A DNA stretch of 64,000 bases from Arthrobacter sp. KBS0702 (GTDB lineage Bacteria > Actinomycetota > Actinomycetes > Actinomycetales > Micrococcaceae), in NCBI RefSeq assembly GCF_005937985.2, contig NZ_CP042172.1:806001-870000 (forward strand), read 5' to 3'. Below the pieces are notes generated by a model that had not been told where the DNA came from, made no database searches, and was given only the letters and a program-made list of their open reading frames with translations. A program made the position numbers and the translations under genes. This document shows positions 51,742 through 60,907 of this stretch, in pieces; position 1 is the stretch's first letter; the number at the start of each line of letters is the position of its first letter.

Positions 51742-53571
51742 GTGACCTACACACCCGCAGATTCCTTCACCACCCGCCCCACCCTGCAAGGCACCTTCGG
51801 TATGACCGCCTCCACCCATTGGCTCGCGACGGCGTCCGCGCAGGCCGTGCTGGAACGCGGCGGCAATGCGTTTGACGCTGCCGTCGCCGCCGCCTTTGTA
51901 CTCCACGTCGTGGAGCCGCACCTGAACGGCCCGGGCGGTGACATGACCGGCGTCTTCGTCACCGCAGACGCTCCCTCCGACCCCGTTGTCCTGATGGGGC
52001 AGGGTCCGGCGCCCGCCGCAGCGACCCGCGAACACTACCTGGCCGAGGGCCTGGAACTCGTGCCCGGTGCCGGCGGCCTGGCCGCGGCCGTTCCCGCCGC
52101 CGTCGACGCCTGGCTCCTCCTGCTCCGGGACCACGGGACCTGGGAGCTCGCCGACGTACTGGCCTTCGCGATCGGCTACGCCCGGGACGGTCACCCGATT
52201 GTGGACCGGGTGGGAACCACCATCGCTTCCGTCAAGGACCTCTTCACGGAGCACTGGCCAACGTCGGCCGCCCTCTGGATGCCGGACGGCAAGATTCCGT
52301 CCGGCGGGGACATGGTGAAGAACGTCGCCTACGCCGATGTCCTGGACCGGCTGGTCGCGGCCGGAGCCGGCGATGCGGCCGAAGGGGCCGGATCGCGCGA
52401 GTCCCGGATCGACGCCGCCCGGCGCGAATGGAGCGAGGGCTTCGTGGCGAAGGCCGCCGTCGAATTCCTGGCCACCCCGCACCGCCACTCCTCCGGCACG
52501 GACCACGCCGCGGTCATCACCGAAGCGGACTTCGCGGCCTGCAGCGCCTCCTACGAATCGGCCGCCACACTTGAATTCCGCGGACACACGATCGCCAAGA
52601 CCGGTCCCTGGGGCCAAGGCCCCGCCCTGCTGCAGACTCTGGCGATCCTGGACGGTTTCCCGGACGAATATCTGGATCCCTCCACCGCCCTCGGTGCCCA
52701 CACCATCCTGGAAGCGCAAAAGCTCGCCATCGCCGACCGCGAGGCGTACTACGGCGACGCCGCCGTGCCGCTGGACTACCTGCTGAGCCCGGAGTACGCC
52801 GACCAGCGGCGCGAACTCATCACCGACCGGGCCTCGCATGAGTTCCGCCCGGGCACCGTTCCCGGCCACGAGCCGTTCCTCCCGCCGCTGCGCACCGAAT
52901 ACCTGCCGCCGTTGCACGCCGGCAAAGGCGAGCCCATGTTTGCCGGCGTCGGCGAACCCACCGTGATGCCGACCGGGGAAACCCGCGGCGACACGTGCCA
53001 CATTGACGTGGTTGACCGCTGGGGCAACATGATCTCGGCGACCCCCTCGGGTGGATGGCTGCAGTCCTCGCCCACCATTCCCGCCTTGGGCTTCTGCCTG
53101 GGCTCCCGGCTGCAGATGACCTGGCTGGAAGACGGCGCCCCCTCTACGCTGGCCGCGGGCAAACGTCCGCGCACCACCCTGACCCCCACCCTGGTCCTCA
53201 AGGACGGCAAGCCGGTCACGGCGCTGGGCTCGCCGGGCGGCGACCAGCAGGACCAGTGGCAGCTCCTCTACCTGCTCCGGACCCTGGTGGGCGGGTACTC
53301 GCCGCAGGAAGCGGTGGATGCCCCCGCGTTGCACACCACCTCCATCCCGGGGTCTTTCTGGCCCCGGACCTGGACCCCGGGCGGCGCCGTGGTCGAGGAC
53401 CGGCTGGGCGAAACCGTCATTGACGAGCTGGAGCGCCGCGGCCACGTTGTCACCCGCGCCGGAGACTGGGCCCTCGGCCGGCTCTCCTGCGTGGTCTCCG
53501 ATCCCGAATCCGGCCTGTTGAAGGCCGCCGCCAACCCACGAGGAGCCCAGGGCTATGCAGCAGGACGTTAA
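51742..53571 (+). CDS. gamma-glutamyltransferase family protein
   Basis: A 609-residue Ntn-hydrolase that transfers or hydrolyses gamma-glutamyl groups (glutathione, gamma-glutamyl peptides) or related acyl substrates. The autoprocessing nucleophile is Thr418 in GDTCHIDVVDRWGNMISATPSGG, matching the conserved TTH-x-SVVD. The large subunit precedes it with GGNAFDAAVAAAFVLHVVEPHLNGPGGD. No signal peptide is visible, so it probably acts in the cytoplasm after uptake by the transporter, unlike most exported GGTs. GTG start at 51742, three bases after the DppC-like stop. Its 3' end overlaps the ATPase gene by 17 bases. The substrate is inferred only from context. Confidence 0.9.
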   Translation: MTYTPADSFTTRPTLQGTFGMTASTHWLATASAQAVLERGGNAFDAAVAAAFVLHVVEPHLNGPGGDMTGVFVTADAPSDPVVLMGQGPAPAAATREHYLAEGLELVPGAGGLAAAVPAAVDAWLLLLRDHGTWELADVLAFAIGYARDGHPIVDRVGTTIASVKDLFTEHWPTSAALWMPDGKIPSGGDMVKNVAYADVLDRLVAAGAGDAAEGAGSRESRIDAARREWSEGFVAKAAVEFLATPHRHSSGTDHAAVITEADFAACSASYESAATLEFRGHTIAKTGPWGQGPALLQTLAILDGFPDEYLDPSTALGAHTILEAQKLAIADREAYYGDAAVPLDYLLSPEYADQRRELITDRASHEFRPGTVPGHEPFLPPLRTEYLPPLHAGKGEPMFAGVGEPTVMPTGETRGDTCHIDVVDRWGNMISATPSGGWLQSSPTIPALGFCLGSRLQMTWLEDGAPSTLAAGKRPRTTLTPTLVLKDGKPVTALGSPGGDQQDQWQLLYLLRTLVGGYSPQEAVDAPALHTTSIPGSFWPRTWTPGGAVVEDRLGETVIDELERRGHVVTRAGDWALGRLSCVVSDPESGLLKAAANPRGAQGYAAGR

Positions 53572-55186
53572 CACCAAGGACACAACCCTTCTCTCCGTTC
53601 GCAATCTCGAGGTCAGCTACGGCGGGGCCCCGGTGCTGGACAGCGTCAGCTTTGACCTCAAGAAGGGCGAACGTGTGGCGGTGGTCGGCCAGTCCGGCTC
53701 GGGCAAGTCCACCGTGATCGGCGCCATCCTGGGCCTGCTCCCGGGCACGGGCCGGATCTCCAACGGCTCCATCCTGCTCGACGGCACGGATCTGGCTGAC
53801 CTGAACGGGAAGCAGATGCGCGCCATCCGCGGCACCCGGATCGGCTTGGTCCCGCAGGACCCGATGTCCAATCTAAACCCGTCCATGAAGGTCGGCGCGC
53901 AGATCGCGGACGCCCTGGTCAGCAACGGCCTGCGCGGCCGGGCCGCCGTGAAGAAGCGCGCCGTCGAACTGATGGCGGAAGCCGGGATCCCCGACGCCGG
54001 CCGCCGGTACGGGCAGTACCCGCACGAGTTCTCCGGCGGGATGCGCCAGCGGGTGCTGATCGCGATCGCCCTCGCCGGCGAACCGGACCTGCTGATCGCC
54101 GACGAACCGACCTCCGCGCTCGACGTCACCGTGCAGCGGCAGATCCTGAACCACCTGCAAACCCTCGTGGACGCCCGTGGCACCTCGTTGCTCTTCGTCA
54201 CCCACGACCTGGGACTGGCCGCCGACCGCACGGACCGGATCATCGTGATGGCTGACGGCAGGATCGTCGAAACCGGCACACCGCAGGAAATCATGTTCGA
54301 CCCGCAGGAGGAATACACCGCCCGTCTGGTCGCCGCGGCGCCGTCGGCCAGCCTGCTGCCCGGCGTCGGGGTGATGGCGGGGCCAGCCGCCGGGGCATCG
54401 CCGGTTCCGGTGCTGACGGTGCGGAACCTCTTCAAGGAGTTCAAACTGCGGGGCCAGCGCGGCGGGGTGGTCAAGGCCGTGGACGATGTCTCCTTCAGTG
54501 TCGAACGCGGCACCACCACCGCCATCGTCGGTGAATCGGGTTCGGGCAAAACCACGGTGGCCCGGATTGTCCTGGGCCTCGAAACCGCGTCCGGAGGAGA
54601 GGCCCTCATCAACGGCGGCAGCCTCGCCACCAGCAACGTCCGCGAGCGGCGCGCCCTGCGCCGGATCGTCCAGCCGGTTTTCCAGGACCCGTTCGGCTCC
54701 CTGGATCCGACCTACTCGATCGAGCGACTGATCGACGAACCGCTGCGGATCTTCGGCGTCGGGAATCCGCAGAGCCGGCGGCAGCGGGTGGGCGAGCTCC
54801 TGGACCAGGTGGCCCTTCCTCGCACTGTCGCCCAGCGCCGCCCGAATGAACTTTCCGGCGGGCAGCGCCAGCGCGTGGCGATCGCCCGGGCGCTCGCTTT
54901 GGAACCCGAGGTCCTCATTTGCGACGAGGCCGTCTCGGCGCTGGATGTGCTGGTCCAGGAACAGATCCTGGACCTGTTGGGAGACCTGCAGGATAGGCTG
55001 GGCCTGAGCTACCTCTTCATTACCCACGATCTGGCCGTGGTCCGCCAGATCGCACACAATGTGGTGGTCATGAAATCCGGAAAAGTGGTGGAATCGGGCA
55101 GCGTGGACCAGGTCTTCCTGGCTCCGTCCGCCGACTACACCCGAGAACTACTTGGAGCCATTCCTGGTGCAGCATTCGCTAGATAG
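53555..55186 (+). CDS. fused DppD-DppF-type ABC transporter ATPase
   Basis: A 543-residue protein carrying two complete nucleotide-binding domains in tandem. The first has Walker A GQSGSGKST (45-53), signature FSGGMRQRV and Walker B LLIADEPTSALD. The second has Walker A GESGSGKTT (about 326-334), signature LSGGQRQRV and Walker B LICDEAVSALD. This is the fused form of the usual separate D and F subunits of peptide importers, energising the DppB/C-like permeases. The gene overlaps the gamma-glutamyltransferase gene by 17 bases and the GntR gene by 20 bases, indicating tight translational coupling through the whole operon. Confidence 0.95.
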   Translation: MQQDVNTKDTTLLSVRNLEVSYGGAPVLDSVSFDLKKGERVAVVGQSGSGKSTVIGAILGLLPGTGRISNGSILLDGTDLADLNGKQMRAIRGTRIGLVPQDPMSNLNPSMKVGAQIADALVSNGLRGRAAVKKRAVELMAEAGIPDAGRRYGQYPHEFSGGMRQRVLIAIALAGEPDLLIADEPTSALDVTVQRQILNHLQTLVDARGTSLLFVTHDLGLAADRTDRIIVMADGRIVETGTPQEIMFDPQEEYTARLVAAAPSASLLPGVGVMAGPAAGASPVPVLTVRNLFKEFKLRGQRGGVVKAVDDVSFSVERGTTTAIVGESGSGKTTVARIVLGLETASGGEALINGGSLATSNVRERRALRRIVQPVFQDPFGSLDPTYSIERLIDEPLRIFGVGNPQSRRQRVGELLDQVALPRTVAQRRPNELSGGQRQRVAIARALALEPEVLICDEAVSALDVLVQEQILDLLGDLQDRLGLSYLFITHDLAVVRQIAHNVVVMKSGKVVESGSVDQVFLAPSADYTRELLGAIPGAAFAR

Positions 55187-55880
55187 CGCGGAAAACGCCC
55201 CCCGGCAGCGCGTCCAGGACGAGATCCGGCGGGACATCATTTTCGGTGTTCTCCCGGCGGGCAGCCGGATCACTGAGACGGCGTTGGCGCACAAGTACGG
55301 TATCTCCCGGGTACCGGTGCGGGAAGCGCTGCGGGCGCTGGAAGTTGAGGGCTTCGTTGAGTCGAAACCCTTCGCCGGGTCAACGGTCTCTGCCATCCCG
55401 GTCGATGACGCAGATGACCTCTTTGCCATCCGGGAAGCCTTGGAGGCGGCCACCGCACGGCGGGCCGCCCGCAACGCGGCGGCGCAGTTTGCCGCGGGCG
55501 GCCCCGACCCGGCCTGGTGGAAAACCCGCAAGGACCTTGCCGCCCTGTTGGAAGAGGGAGACCAGGCGATTGCCGACGGACGGATCGATTTGCTCCCAGA
55601 GCTCAATATCCGCTTCCATCTGGGCGTCGCGGAGCTGAGTCGAAGTGCTTCCCTGACGGCACTCCTGCGCCAGATCTCGGGGAAGATCGAATGGCTCTAC
55701 GCTTCGGACGTCGATTCCCGGGGAAAGAGTTCCTGGAGCGAGCACCGCACCATCATGGCGGCCATTGACGCCGGGAACGCCCAGGCCGCGGAGCAAGGTA
55801 TGGCCGCCCACGTGCATAGTTCGAGACTGGGCTATCTGAGCCGGTTCGCGCCGGAGGGCTCACCGGGGCCGGCGTCGTGA
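55167..55880 (+). CDS. GntR/FCD family transcriptional regulator
   Basis: A 237-residue GntR regulator. The winged HTH is in RVQDEIRRDIIFGVLPAGSRITETALAHKYGISRVPVREALRALEVEGFVE, the canonical GntR signature. An FCD-type all-helical effector domain follows (DLFAIREALEAATARRAAR..., NIRFHLGVAELS, SEHRTIMAAIDAGNAQAAEQGM AAH), with the Asp/His metal-ligand pattern partly visible. The GTG at 55167, with GGAG upstream, is preferred to TTG at 55152. Being the last gene of the transporter/GGT operon, it probably senses the transported substrate and binds the palindromes at 48146-48177. Confidence 0.92.
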   Translation: MQHSLDSAENAPRQRVQDEIRRDIIFGVLPAGSRITETALAHKYGISRVPVREALRALEVEGFVESKPFAGSTVSAIPVDDADDLFAIREALEAATARRAARNAAAQFAAGGPDPAWWKTRKDLAALLEEGDQAIADGRIDLLPELNIRFHLGVAELSRSASLTALLRQISGKIEWLYASDVDSRGKSSWSEHRTIMAAIDAGNAQAAEQGMAAHVHSSRLGYLSRFAPEGSPGPAS

Positions 55881-56083
55881 ATGGCGCCCTTTATGACGCG
55901 TGGTAAACCGCCCGGCCATCCGTCCTGTAGAGTAGATCTTGTTGTTGTGTTTATGCAGTTCGTAGTTCAGGCAGTACGCACGGTCGAAAGTCCGTGTTCT
56001 TCTGAAGCAGCGGTTTTGAGCACCCCAAACAGGAGGACCCGAAAGTCGGGACAGTTCCTCCACCTTCACGAAGGACAAAAATA
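55881..56083 (+). promoter_or_regulatory. long leader of the cold-shock gene
   Basis: About 200 bases before the cspA-type gene with an AT-rich patch (TTGTTGTTGTGTTTATG, near 55938-55954). Long structured 5' leaders are typical of cold-shock genes and act as temperature-sensitive translation elements; no defined structure was worked out here. CACGAAGGACAAAAATA at its end is a good ribosome-binding site. Confidence 0.45.
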
Positions 56084-56287
56084 ATGGCTACTGGTACCGT
56101 CAAATGGTTTAACGCTGAAAAGGGCTTCGGCTTCATTTCCCCCGATGACTCCTCGCAGGACGTTTTCGCGCACTACTCCGCGATCAACTCCTCCGGCTTC
56201 CGCTCCCTCGAAGAGAACCAGAAGGTCTCCTTCGAAACCGAGCAGGGCCCCAAGGGTCCTCAGGCCACCAACATCCAGGCTATCTAA
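56084..56287 (+). CDS. cspA: cold-shock protein (CspA family)
   Basis: A 67-residue single cold-shock domain. RNP1 is KGFGFIS and RNP2 is DVFAHYSAI, within the invariant start [17 protein letters not shown]. It binds single-stranded RNA/DNA as an RNA chaperone. The protein is a stand-alone gene with a long leader and a strong terminator, as expected for highly expressed cspA genes. Codon use is optimal. The ATG has GAAGGACAAAAATA upstream. Confidence 0.97.
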   Translation: MATGTVKWFNAEKGFGFISPDDSSQDVFAHYSAINSSGFRSLEENQKVSFETEQGPKGPQATNIQAI

Positions 56288-56319
56288 TTTCCTTAGATAC
56301 CCGGAACCGTTAGGTTTCT

Positions 56320-56356
56320 AGCAGGGCCCGTCTCCGGACGGGCCCTGCTTTTGTTT
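56320..56356 (+). terminator. Rho-independent terminator of the cold-shock gene
   Basis: AGCAGGGCCCGTC (56320-56332), loop TCCG, and the perfect complement (56337-56349) are followed by TTTGTTT. It is 33 bases after the stop codon and is the strongest intrinsic terminator in the window. Confidence 0.9.
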
Positions 56357-56475
56357 AACCCGGGTGTGCTGGGCCGGCCCTCTGGACACCAACCCCGGCC
56401 GGGCGCATCCTGTTGCTGTCCGCGTTCGCCACCACGCGGAGCCCCAGGGATCGGCGAGGGAAGCGGGCACACACC

Positions 56476-56940
56476 ATGAGCGAAACACCAGACGCCCGGC
56501 AACGGCTGTCCGCCCGGATCGACGAAAAGCAACGCGCCATCCGCGCCTACCTGGCCCGCGAACGACCCCGCCGGAACCGACTCTCCAACATCAGCATCAT
56601 TGGCAGCGGCCTCGCCGCCGCGCTCACCGCCGGCCCCGCGGTGGGCGGCACCGGGTTCACCGACGCCGTCGCCGGCCTCTTCGCGCTCAGCGAGGACTCG
56701 ATCGTCTGGCGGGTCCTCTGCCTGCTCGCCGTGATCCTCTCCGTCGCCGCGGCCCTCGCCACCAACTTCGCCACCTCCCGCGCCGTCGCGGACCGGGTCA
56801 GCGCCGCCGAAACCTCCAACGCCCAGCTGGAGGGCCTCGCCGTCTCCCTCGACATCGGAAACATCGACGTCGACGAAGCCGTCAAGCTCTACCAGCAGTA
56901 CGCCGGCCAAGTCGCCTTCGTCGACGCCGCCTCCCTCTAA
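56476..56940 (+). CDS. small membrane protein of unknown function
   Basis: A 154-residue protein. A charged helical N-terminus (ARQRLSARIDEKQRAIRAYLARERPRRNR) precedes a weakly hydrophobic helix with Gly/Ala (SIIGSGLAAALTAGPAVGG) and a strong one at about residues 76-98 (VWRVLCLLAVILSVAAALAT). The C-terminus (NAQLEGLAVSLDIGNIDVDEAVKLYQQYAGQV) is helical and acidic. Not recognised as a named family. The ATG at 56476 has GGGAAGCGGG at moderate distance. The hairpin repeat copy 3 follows the gene. Confidence 0.65.
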   Translation: MSETPDARQRLSARIDEKQRAIRAYLARERPRRNRLSNISIIGSGLAAALTAGPAVGGTGFTDAVAGLFALSEDSIVWRVLCLLAVILSVAAALATNFATSRAVADRVSAAETSNAQLEGLAVSLDIGNIDVDEAVKLYQQYAGQVAFVDAASL

Positions 56941-56958
56941 GCAGGGCACCGCCCGGAT

Positions 56959-57013
56959 GCTCTGTCACTTATGGCTAGTTTGAGCCCGTCAGAACAGCCA
57001 TACGTGATAGAGC
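56959..57013. repeat. long stem-loop repeat, copy 3
   Basis: GCTCTGTCACTTATGGCT (56959-56976) pairs with 56996-57013 with two mismatches in 18. Sequence and loop (…CAGAACAG before the right arm) closely match copy 1 at 10135. As there, it lies between convergent genes (membrane protein and BTAD/TPR regulator). Confidence 0.85.
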
Positions 57014-57065
57014 AACCGCACAGCAACCGCCCGACGTCGGCGGCCGCCTCACCCAGGCGGCGGCC

Positions 57066-58910
57066 TCACCTCTCTTGCCGCTGCGCCAACCAGCCGGCCA
57101 GCACCGGGTTGTCGATCTCCCTGGCCAGCCACCGCGCGGATTCCGCCGCATCCGCATCACCCAGGGCCGCTCGGTGTGACTGGGCCCGTACCGCGAACTC
57201 GCGCATCCCGGACCGGCTGGCCAGCGTGCCCAGCCGGTCCGCGAACTCGGAGGCCCGCGGCGACCCGGCGGCGATCGCCACTTCCGCAGCGACGTCGAGC
57301 AGCCGGGCCGAGTACCAGAGGTACCAGGGGCTGGGTGCGAGGCCCCGGCCCACCCAGTGTTCGGCGGCGGCCAGGTCGCCGTGCGCCAGGAACAGCCGCG
57401 CCTCGGCCCCGGCCGCCAAGGCCATGTAGCAGTGGTCACCGGCCTGCTCGGCCATCACCCAGGCCCGGTCGATCAGTGCCGCGGCCTCCTGGAGCCGGCC
57501 GGCCGCCAGGTACGTCTCGCCGCGGAGCCCAGCCACGAACGGTTCGAACGCCGTCCAGTGCTCGGCCACCACCCCGGCCAGGGCCCGGTCCAGGCAAGCC
57601 GCTGCCGGGACCAGCTCGCCGCGGATCAAGTACACCCGGCCCAGCAACGCCTCGCCGAAGGCCTGCTGCCGGCGGTTCCCCGCTTCCGCGGCCAGCCGCA
57701 CCGACTCGCCCAGCGCGGCCTCCGCGTCCCCGTACCGCGCCGTGTCCGAGGCGAGCATCCCCTGGATCGCCAGGATCCTCGACTGCTCGTCCGGGAACCC
57801 CTTGGCCGCCCGCATCGCCTTCGCCAGCCAGCCGGCGGCCCGGTCCGGGACGCCGCGCTGCACCGCCAGATAGCCCAGCTCCCGGTACGCGGCAGCAGCC
57901 GTGCGGGAGCCGCCGTCGGGCGCCTCCGCCGTCAGCGCGCGGTGCAGGAAGTCCGCCACCTCGGCGCCGCGGCCGCCCGCCTGATGGATCACCGCCCCCG
58001 CCAGCGTCACCAGCGCCTCCGCCAGCAGGTGCCGTTCACCCGCCCGCTGGGCCAGTTCGACGGCGAGGCGCAGCTGCGCGAGGCCGCGGTCCACCGCGCC
58101 GGCCGAGAGTGAGGCGGCGCCGGCGTCGAGGTAGGACCGCACGGTGGCCGCATTGGCAGGCGTACCGGAATCCGCGGTGGGACCGGCCTCGGAGAGCGCC
58201 CGGCGGACCTCCTCCGGCAGCGGCAGCCCGAGCTCCGCGCGGTACAGCTCCCCGAAGGCGGTCACCTGCTCACGGGCGCGACGCTGCTCACCGAGGGCCA
58301 CGAGTGCTTTGACCAGCACGGCGGCGCAGTCGGCATTGAACGGATCCCGCCGCAGCGCCCGGGACGCCAGCGCGGCCGCGTCCGCCGGGACGACGGCTGC
58401 CAGGGCGGCAAGCGCCGCGTCATAGAGCAGCGACTGCACCGCGTTCTCCATCCGGTACCGCTGGTCCGCGAGCCAGGACTCGAACACCGGACTGTCGGCA
58501 AAGTTGAGGCCCTCCAACAGCTGGCCCTCGAAGCCGGCAGGATCCACGCCCCTGGGAGCCACGGAGCCCAGCTCCAGCACATCGCACCGCCAGCCCGGCC
58601 GCAGCTCCAGCCGGAGGGGGTCGCCCGCGATCGCCGCCCCGCCAAGCACCCGGCGCAGCTCGGACAGGTTCCAGCGCAGGGCGCCGAGGGGATCCGCGGC
58701 GTCTGGAAAAAGGAGCGCGGCGGTCCGGGACCGGCCGGCGCCCGCCGGGTTCAGGGCAAGGTACGCCAGCACCGCCCACGCCTTGCGGCCGCGGGGCTGC
58801 GGGGGAGCCGCGCCCGGGGGAGTGACGCCCCTCAGTAAGTCCGCGGGGGCTGCTGCGTCAGGGGGTTCGATCCGGGGCGGGCCGAGGAGCCGAATCCAGG
58901 TGTCGGCCAT
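57066..58910 (-). CDS. BTAD/TPR-containing regulatory protein (SARP-like)
   Basis: A 614-residue soluble protein. The N-terminus (MADTWIRLLGPPRIE..., RKAWAVLAYLALNPAGAGRSRTAALLFPD, ALRWNLSELRRVLG) is the winged-helix of SARP/AfsR-type activators. A bacterial transcriptional activation domain with helical repeats follows (LASRALRRDPFNADCAAVLVKALVALGEQRRAREQV). The C-terminal half consists of TPR-like helical pairs (YLAVQRGVPDRAAGWLAKAMRAAKGFPDE and others). No NB-ARC ATPase is present, so it is shorter than AfsR. Likely a transcriptional regulator that binds a protein or small-molecule cue through the TPRs; targets unknown. Stands alone, reading away from the next gene. Confidence 0.85.
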   Translation of the reverse strand: MADTWIRLLGPPRIEPPDAAAPADLLRGVTPPGAAPPQPRGRKAWAVLAYLALNPAGAGRSRTAALLFPDAADPLGALRWNLSELRRVLGGAAIAGDPLRLELRPGWRCDVLELGSVAPRGVDPAGFEGQLLEGLNFADSPVFESWLADQRYRMENAVQSLLYDAALAALAAVVPADAAALASRALRRDPFNADCAAVLVKALVALGEQRRAREQVTAFGELYRAELGLPLPEEVRRALSEAGPTADSGTPANAATVRSYLDAGAASLSAGAVDRGLAQLRLAVELAQRAGERHLLAEALVTLAGAVIHQAGGRGAEVADFLHRALTAEAPDGGSRTAAAAYRELGYLAVQRGVPDRAAGWLAKAMRAAKGFPDEQSRILAIQGMLASDTARYGDAEAALGESVRLAAEAGNRRQQAFGEALLGRVYLIRGELVPAAACLDRALAGVVAEHWTAFEPFVAGLRGETYLAAGRLQEAAALIDRAWVMAEQAGDHCYMALAAGAEARLFLAHGDLAAAEHWVGRGLAPSPWYLWYSARLLDVAAEVAIAAGSPRASEFADRLGTLASRSGMREFAVRAQSHRAALGDADAAESARWLAREIDNPVLAGWLAQRQER

Positions 58911-59012
58911 ACGGGCAATTTTACCGCCGGAACGCCGCTCACACGCCTGCTCACACGGTGCCTGACGACACTGAAATCATCCACCCACCACCCACATCAG
59001 AGGTGCATCACC

Positions 59013-59207
59013 ATGGAAGTAATCGCCGTCCTCCTCGCCGGATCCGCGCTGGTCGCAATCCCCGGCACCTTCGTCGCCATCCTGCGGGACGGCCACGGCC
59101 ACACCCCCGAGGTCAGGTCCGCTGAACCGTGGAAAGCCGGCAACCTGCCCAGCGAACCGTACGCCTCGGCGAACCGAAGCTTCCCGCCCACCCTGTGGTT
59201 CCGGTAA
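59013..59207 (+). CDS. small single-pass membrane protein
   Basis: A 64-residue protein with one N-terminal helix (MEVIAVLLAGSALVAIPGTFVAIL) followed by a short hydrophilic tail containing DGHGH and Pro/Ser residues. AGAGGTGCATCACC precedes the ATG, and codon use is that of a real gene. No named family recognised. It is 77 bases upstream of the PhoD-like phosphatase gene on the same strand, possibly co-transcribed. Confidence 0.55.
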   Translation: MEVIAVLLAGSALVAIPGTFVAILRDGHGHTPEVRSAEPWKAGNLPSEPYASANRSFPPTLWFR

Positions 59208-59284
59208 GCGACTCAATCCACTGGCCCGGCGCTGTTCACGCCCCCGCCACCGCAGGTTTACGCGGGCAGTCAAGGATGAACACC

Positions 59285-60904
59285 ATGACTGATATCACCC
59301 GCCGCAATGTCCTCAAAGGTGCCCTGGCCGCCGCCGGTGCCGCCGCCGTCGTCCCCGCAACGGCCGGAGCGGCCAGCGCCGCCCGGCCCGCCGGCGTCGC
59401 CCTGGTGCGCAACCGCCTGACCCTGCCGTCGGGCATTGCCACCGGCGATGTCACCACCGGCTCCGGCGTGCTGTGGTCCCGCGCGTCGGGCCCGGGCACC
59501 CTCGTGGCGAACCTGCTGGCCGTCGACGACGACGGGTCCCCGCTCCGCGGCGGCCGCGCCTTCCAGCGGGTGCTGCGCGGGAGCGCCGCGTCCGAGGCAA
59601 CCGACTTCACCGCCAAGATCAACGCCGAGCACCTGCCCGCCGGCACCCACTTCGCGCTGAGCCTTCACTTCGAGGACGCCGACGGAAATGCCGGCGAGAC
59701 CGCGCAGGGCTCGTTCAGCACCGCCCCGGAAACCGGGCAGCTCAGCAGCGGCCGCGCCGCCCGGGGCCAAAGCTTCGTCTGGAGCGGCGACACCGCCGGC
59801 CAGGGCTGGGGCATCAACGAGGAGATCGGCGGCATGCGCGGCTACGCGGCCATGCACGCCACGGCGCCGGACTTCTTCATCCACTCCGGCGACACGATCT
59901 ACGCCGACGGACCCATCAGCGCCCAGGTAACCGAGCCGGACGGCCGCCTCTGGCGCAACCTCGTCACCGAGGAAGTCTCTAAGGTGGCCGAAACCCTCAA
60001 CGAGTTCCGCGGCCGGCACCGCTACAACATGATGGACAAGAACATCCGCGCCCTGTACGCGCAAGTCCCGGTGATCGCGCAGTGGGACGACCACGAGACG
60101 CACAACAACTGGTACCCCGGCCAGATCCTCACGGACACCCGCTATACCGAACGCCGCGTGGACGTGCTCGCTGCCCGCGGCCGGCAGGCCTGGCAGGAGT
60201 ACCAGCCCATCGCCGGCGTCAGCGCCGGCGGCACCGGCTTCGAGCCCGCCCGGATCTACCGCAAGATCAGCCGCGGACCGCAGCTGGACATCTTCTGCCT
60301 GGACATGCGCAGCTTCAAGGACCCCAATACCGACGGCAAGGAAACGCACCTGACCCACATCCTGGGCCAGGAGCAGGCCGACTGGCTGATCCGCGAGGTG
60401 AGCAAGTCCAAGGCCACGTGGAAGGTCATCGCCGCAGACTTGCCGCTGGGGCTGGTGGTCCCGGACGGCCCCGTCAACGAGGAATCGCTCTCCAACCGCG
60501 ACGCCGGCGCCCCCCTGGGCAAGGAACTCGAGATCGCCGGGGTGCTCTCCGCGTTCAAGCGCAACCGGGTTAAGAACGTGGTCTGGCTGACCGCCGACGT
60601 GCACTACTGCGCCGCGCACCACTACTCCCCGGAGCGCGCCGCGTTCACCGACTTCGACCCGTTCTGGGAATTCGTGGCCGGGCCCATCAACGCCGGCAGC
60701 TTCGGCCCGAACGCCCTGGACGGGACATTCGGGCCGGAGGTGGCGTTCTTCAAGGCCGGCGCCTACGCCAACGAATCCCCGCGCAGCGGCAAGAGCCAGT
60801 TCTTCGGCCACGTGGACCTGGGCGCCGACGACGTCTTCACCGCCAGCCTGCGCGACGCCACCGGCACCGTGCTCTGGAGCAAGTCGCTGCAGCCGCAGCG
60901 GTAG
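59285..60904 (+). CDS. phoD: Tat-exported PhoD-like alkaline phosphatase
   Basis: A 539-residue secreted phosphodiesterase/phosphatase. The N-terminus has a twin-arginine motif (TRRNVLK) followed by an alanine-rich hydrophobic stretch and a likely signal cleavage after ASA, as in PhoD proteins, which fold with their metals before export. The PhoD metal-binding signature is visible: the LPSGIATGDVTTGSGVLWSRASG region, FIHSGDTIYADG, AQWDDHETHNNW and LTADVHYCAAHH. It releases phosphate from organic phosphates outside the cell. The start is between two ATGs (59276, 59285); AAGG at ten bases favours 59285. Confidence 0.92.
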   Translation: MTDITRRNVLKGALAAAGAAAVVPATAGAASAARPAGVALVRNRLTLPSGIATGDVTTGSGVLWSRASGPGTLVANLLAVDDDGSPLRGGRAFQRVLRGSAASEATDFTAKINAEHLPAGTHFALSLHFEDADGNAGETAQGSFSTAPETGQLSSGRAARGQSFVWSGDTAGQGWGINEEIGGMRGYAAMHATAPDFFIHSGDTIYADGPISAQVTEPDGRLWRNLVTEEVSKVAETLNEFRGRHRYNMMDKNIRALYAQVPVIAQWDDHETHNNWYPGQILTDTRYTERRVDVLAARGRQAWQEYQPIAGVSAGGTGFEPARIYRKISRGPQLDIFCLDMRSFKDPNTDGKETHLTHILGQEQADWLIREVSKSKATWKVIAADLPLGLVVPDGPVNEESLSNRDAGAPLGKELEIAGVLSAFKRNRVKNVVWLTADVHYCAAHHYSPERAAFTDFDPFWEFVAGPINAGSFGPNALDGTFGPEVAFFKAGAYANESPRSGKSQFFGHVDLGADDVFTASLRDATGTVLWSKSLQPQR

Positions 60905-60907
60905 GCC

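Noticed and set aside
51571..53604. A long open frame antisense to the gamma-glutamyltransferase gene
   Set aside because: Gly/Arg-rich shadow of a high-GC gene whose sense product has clear catalytic motifs.
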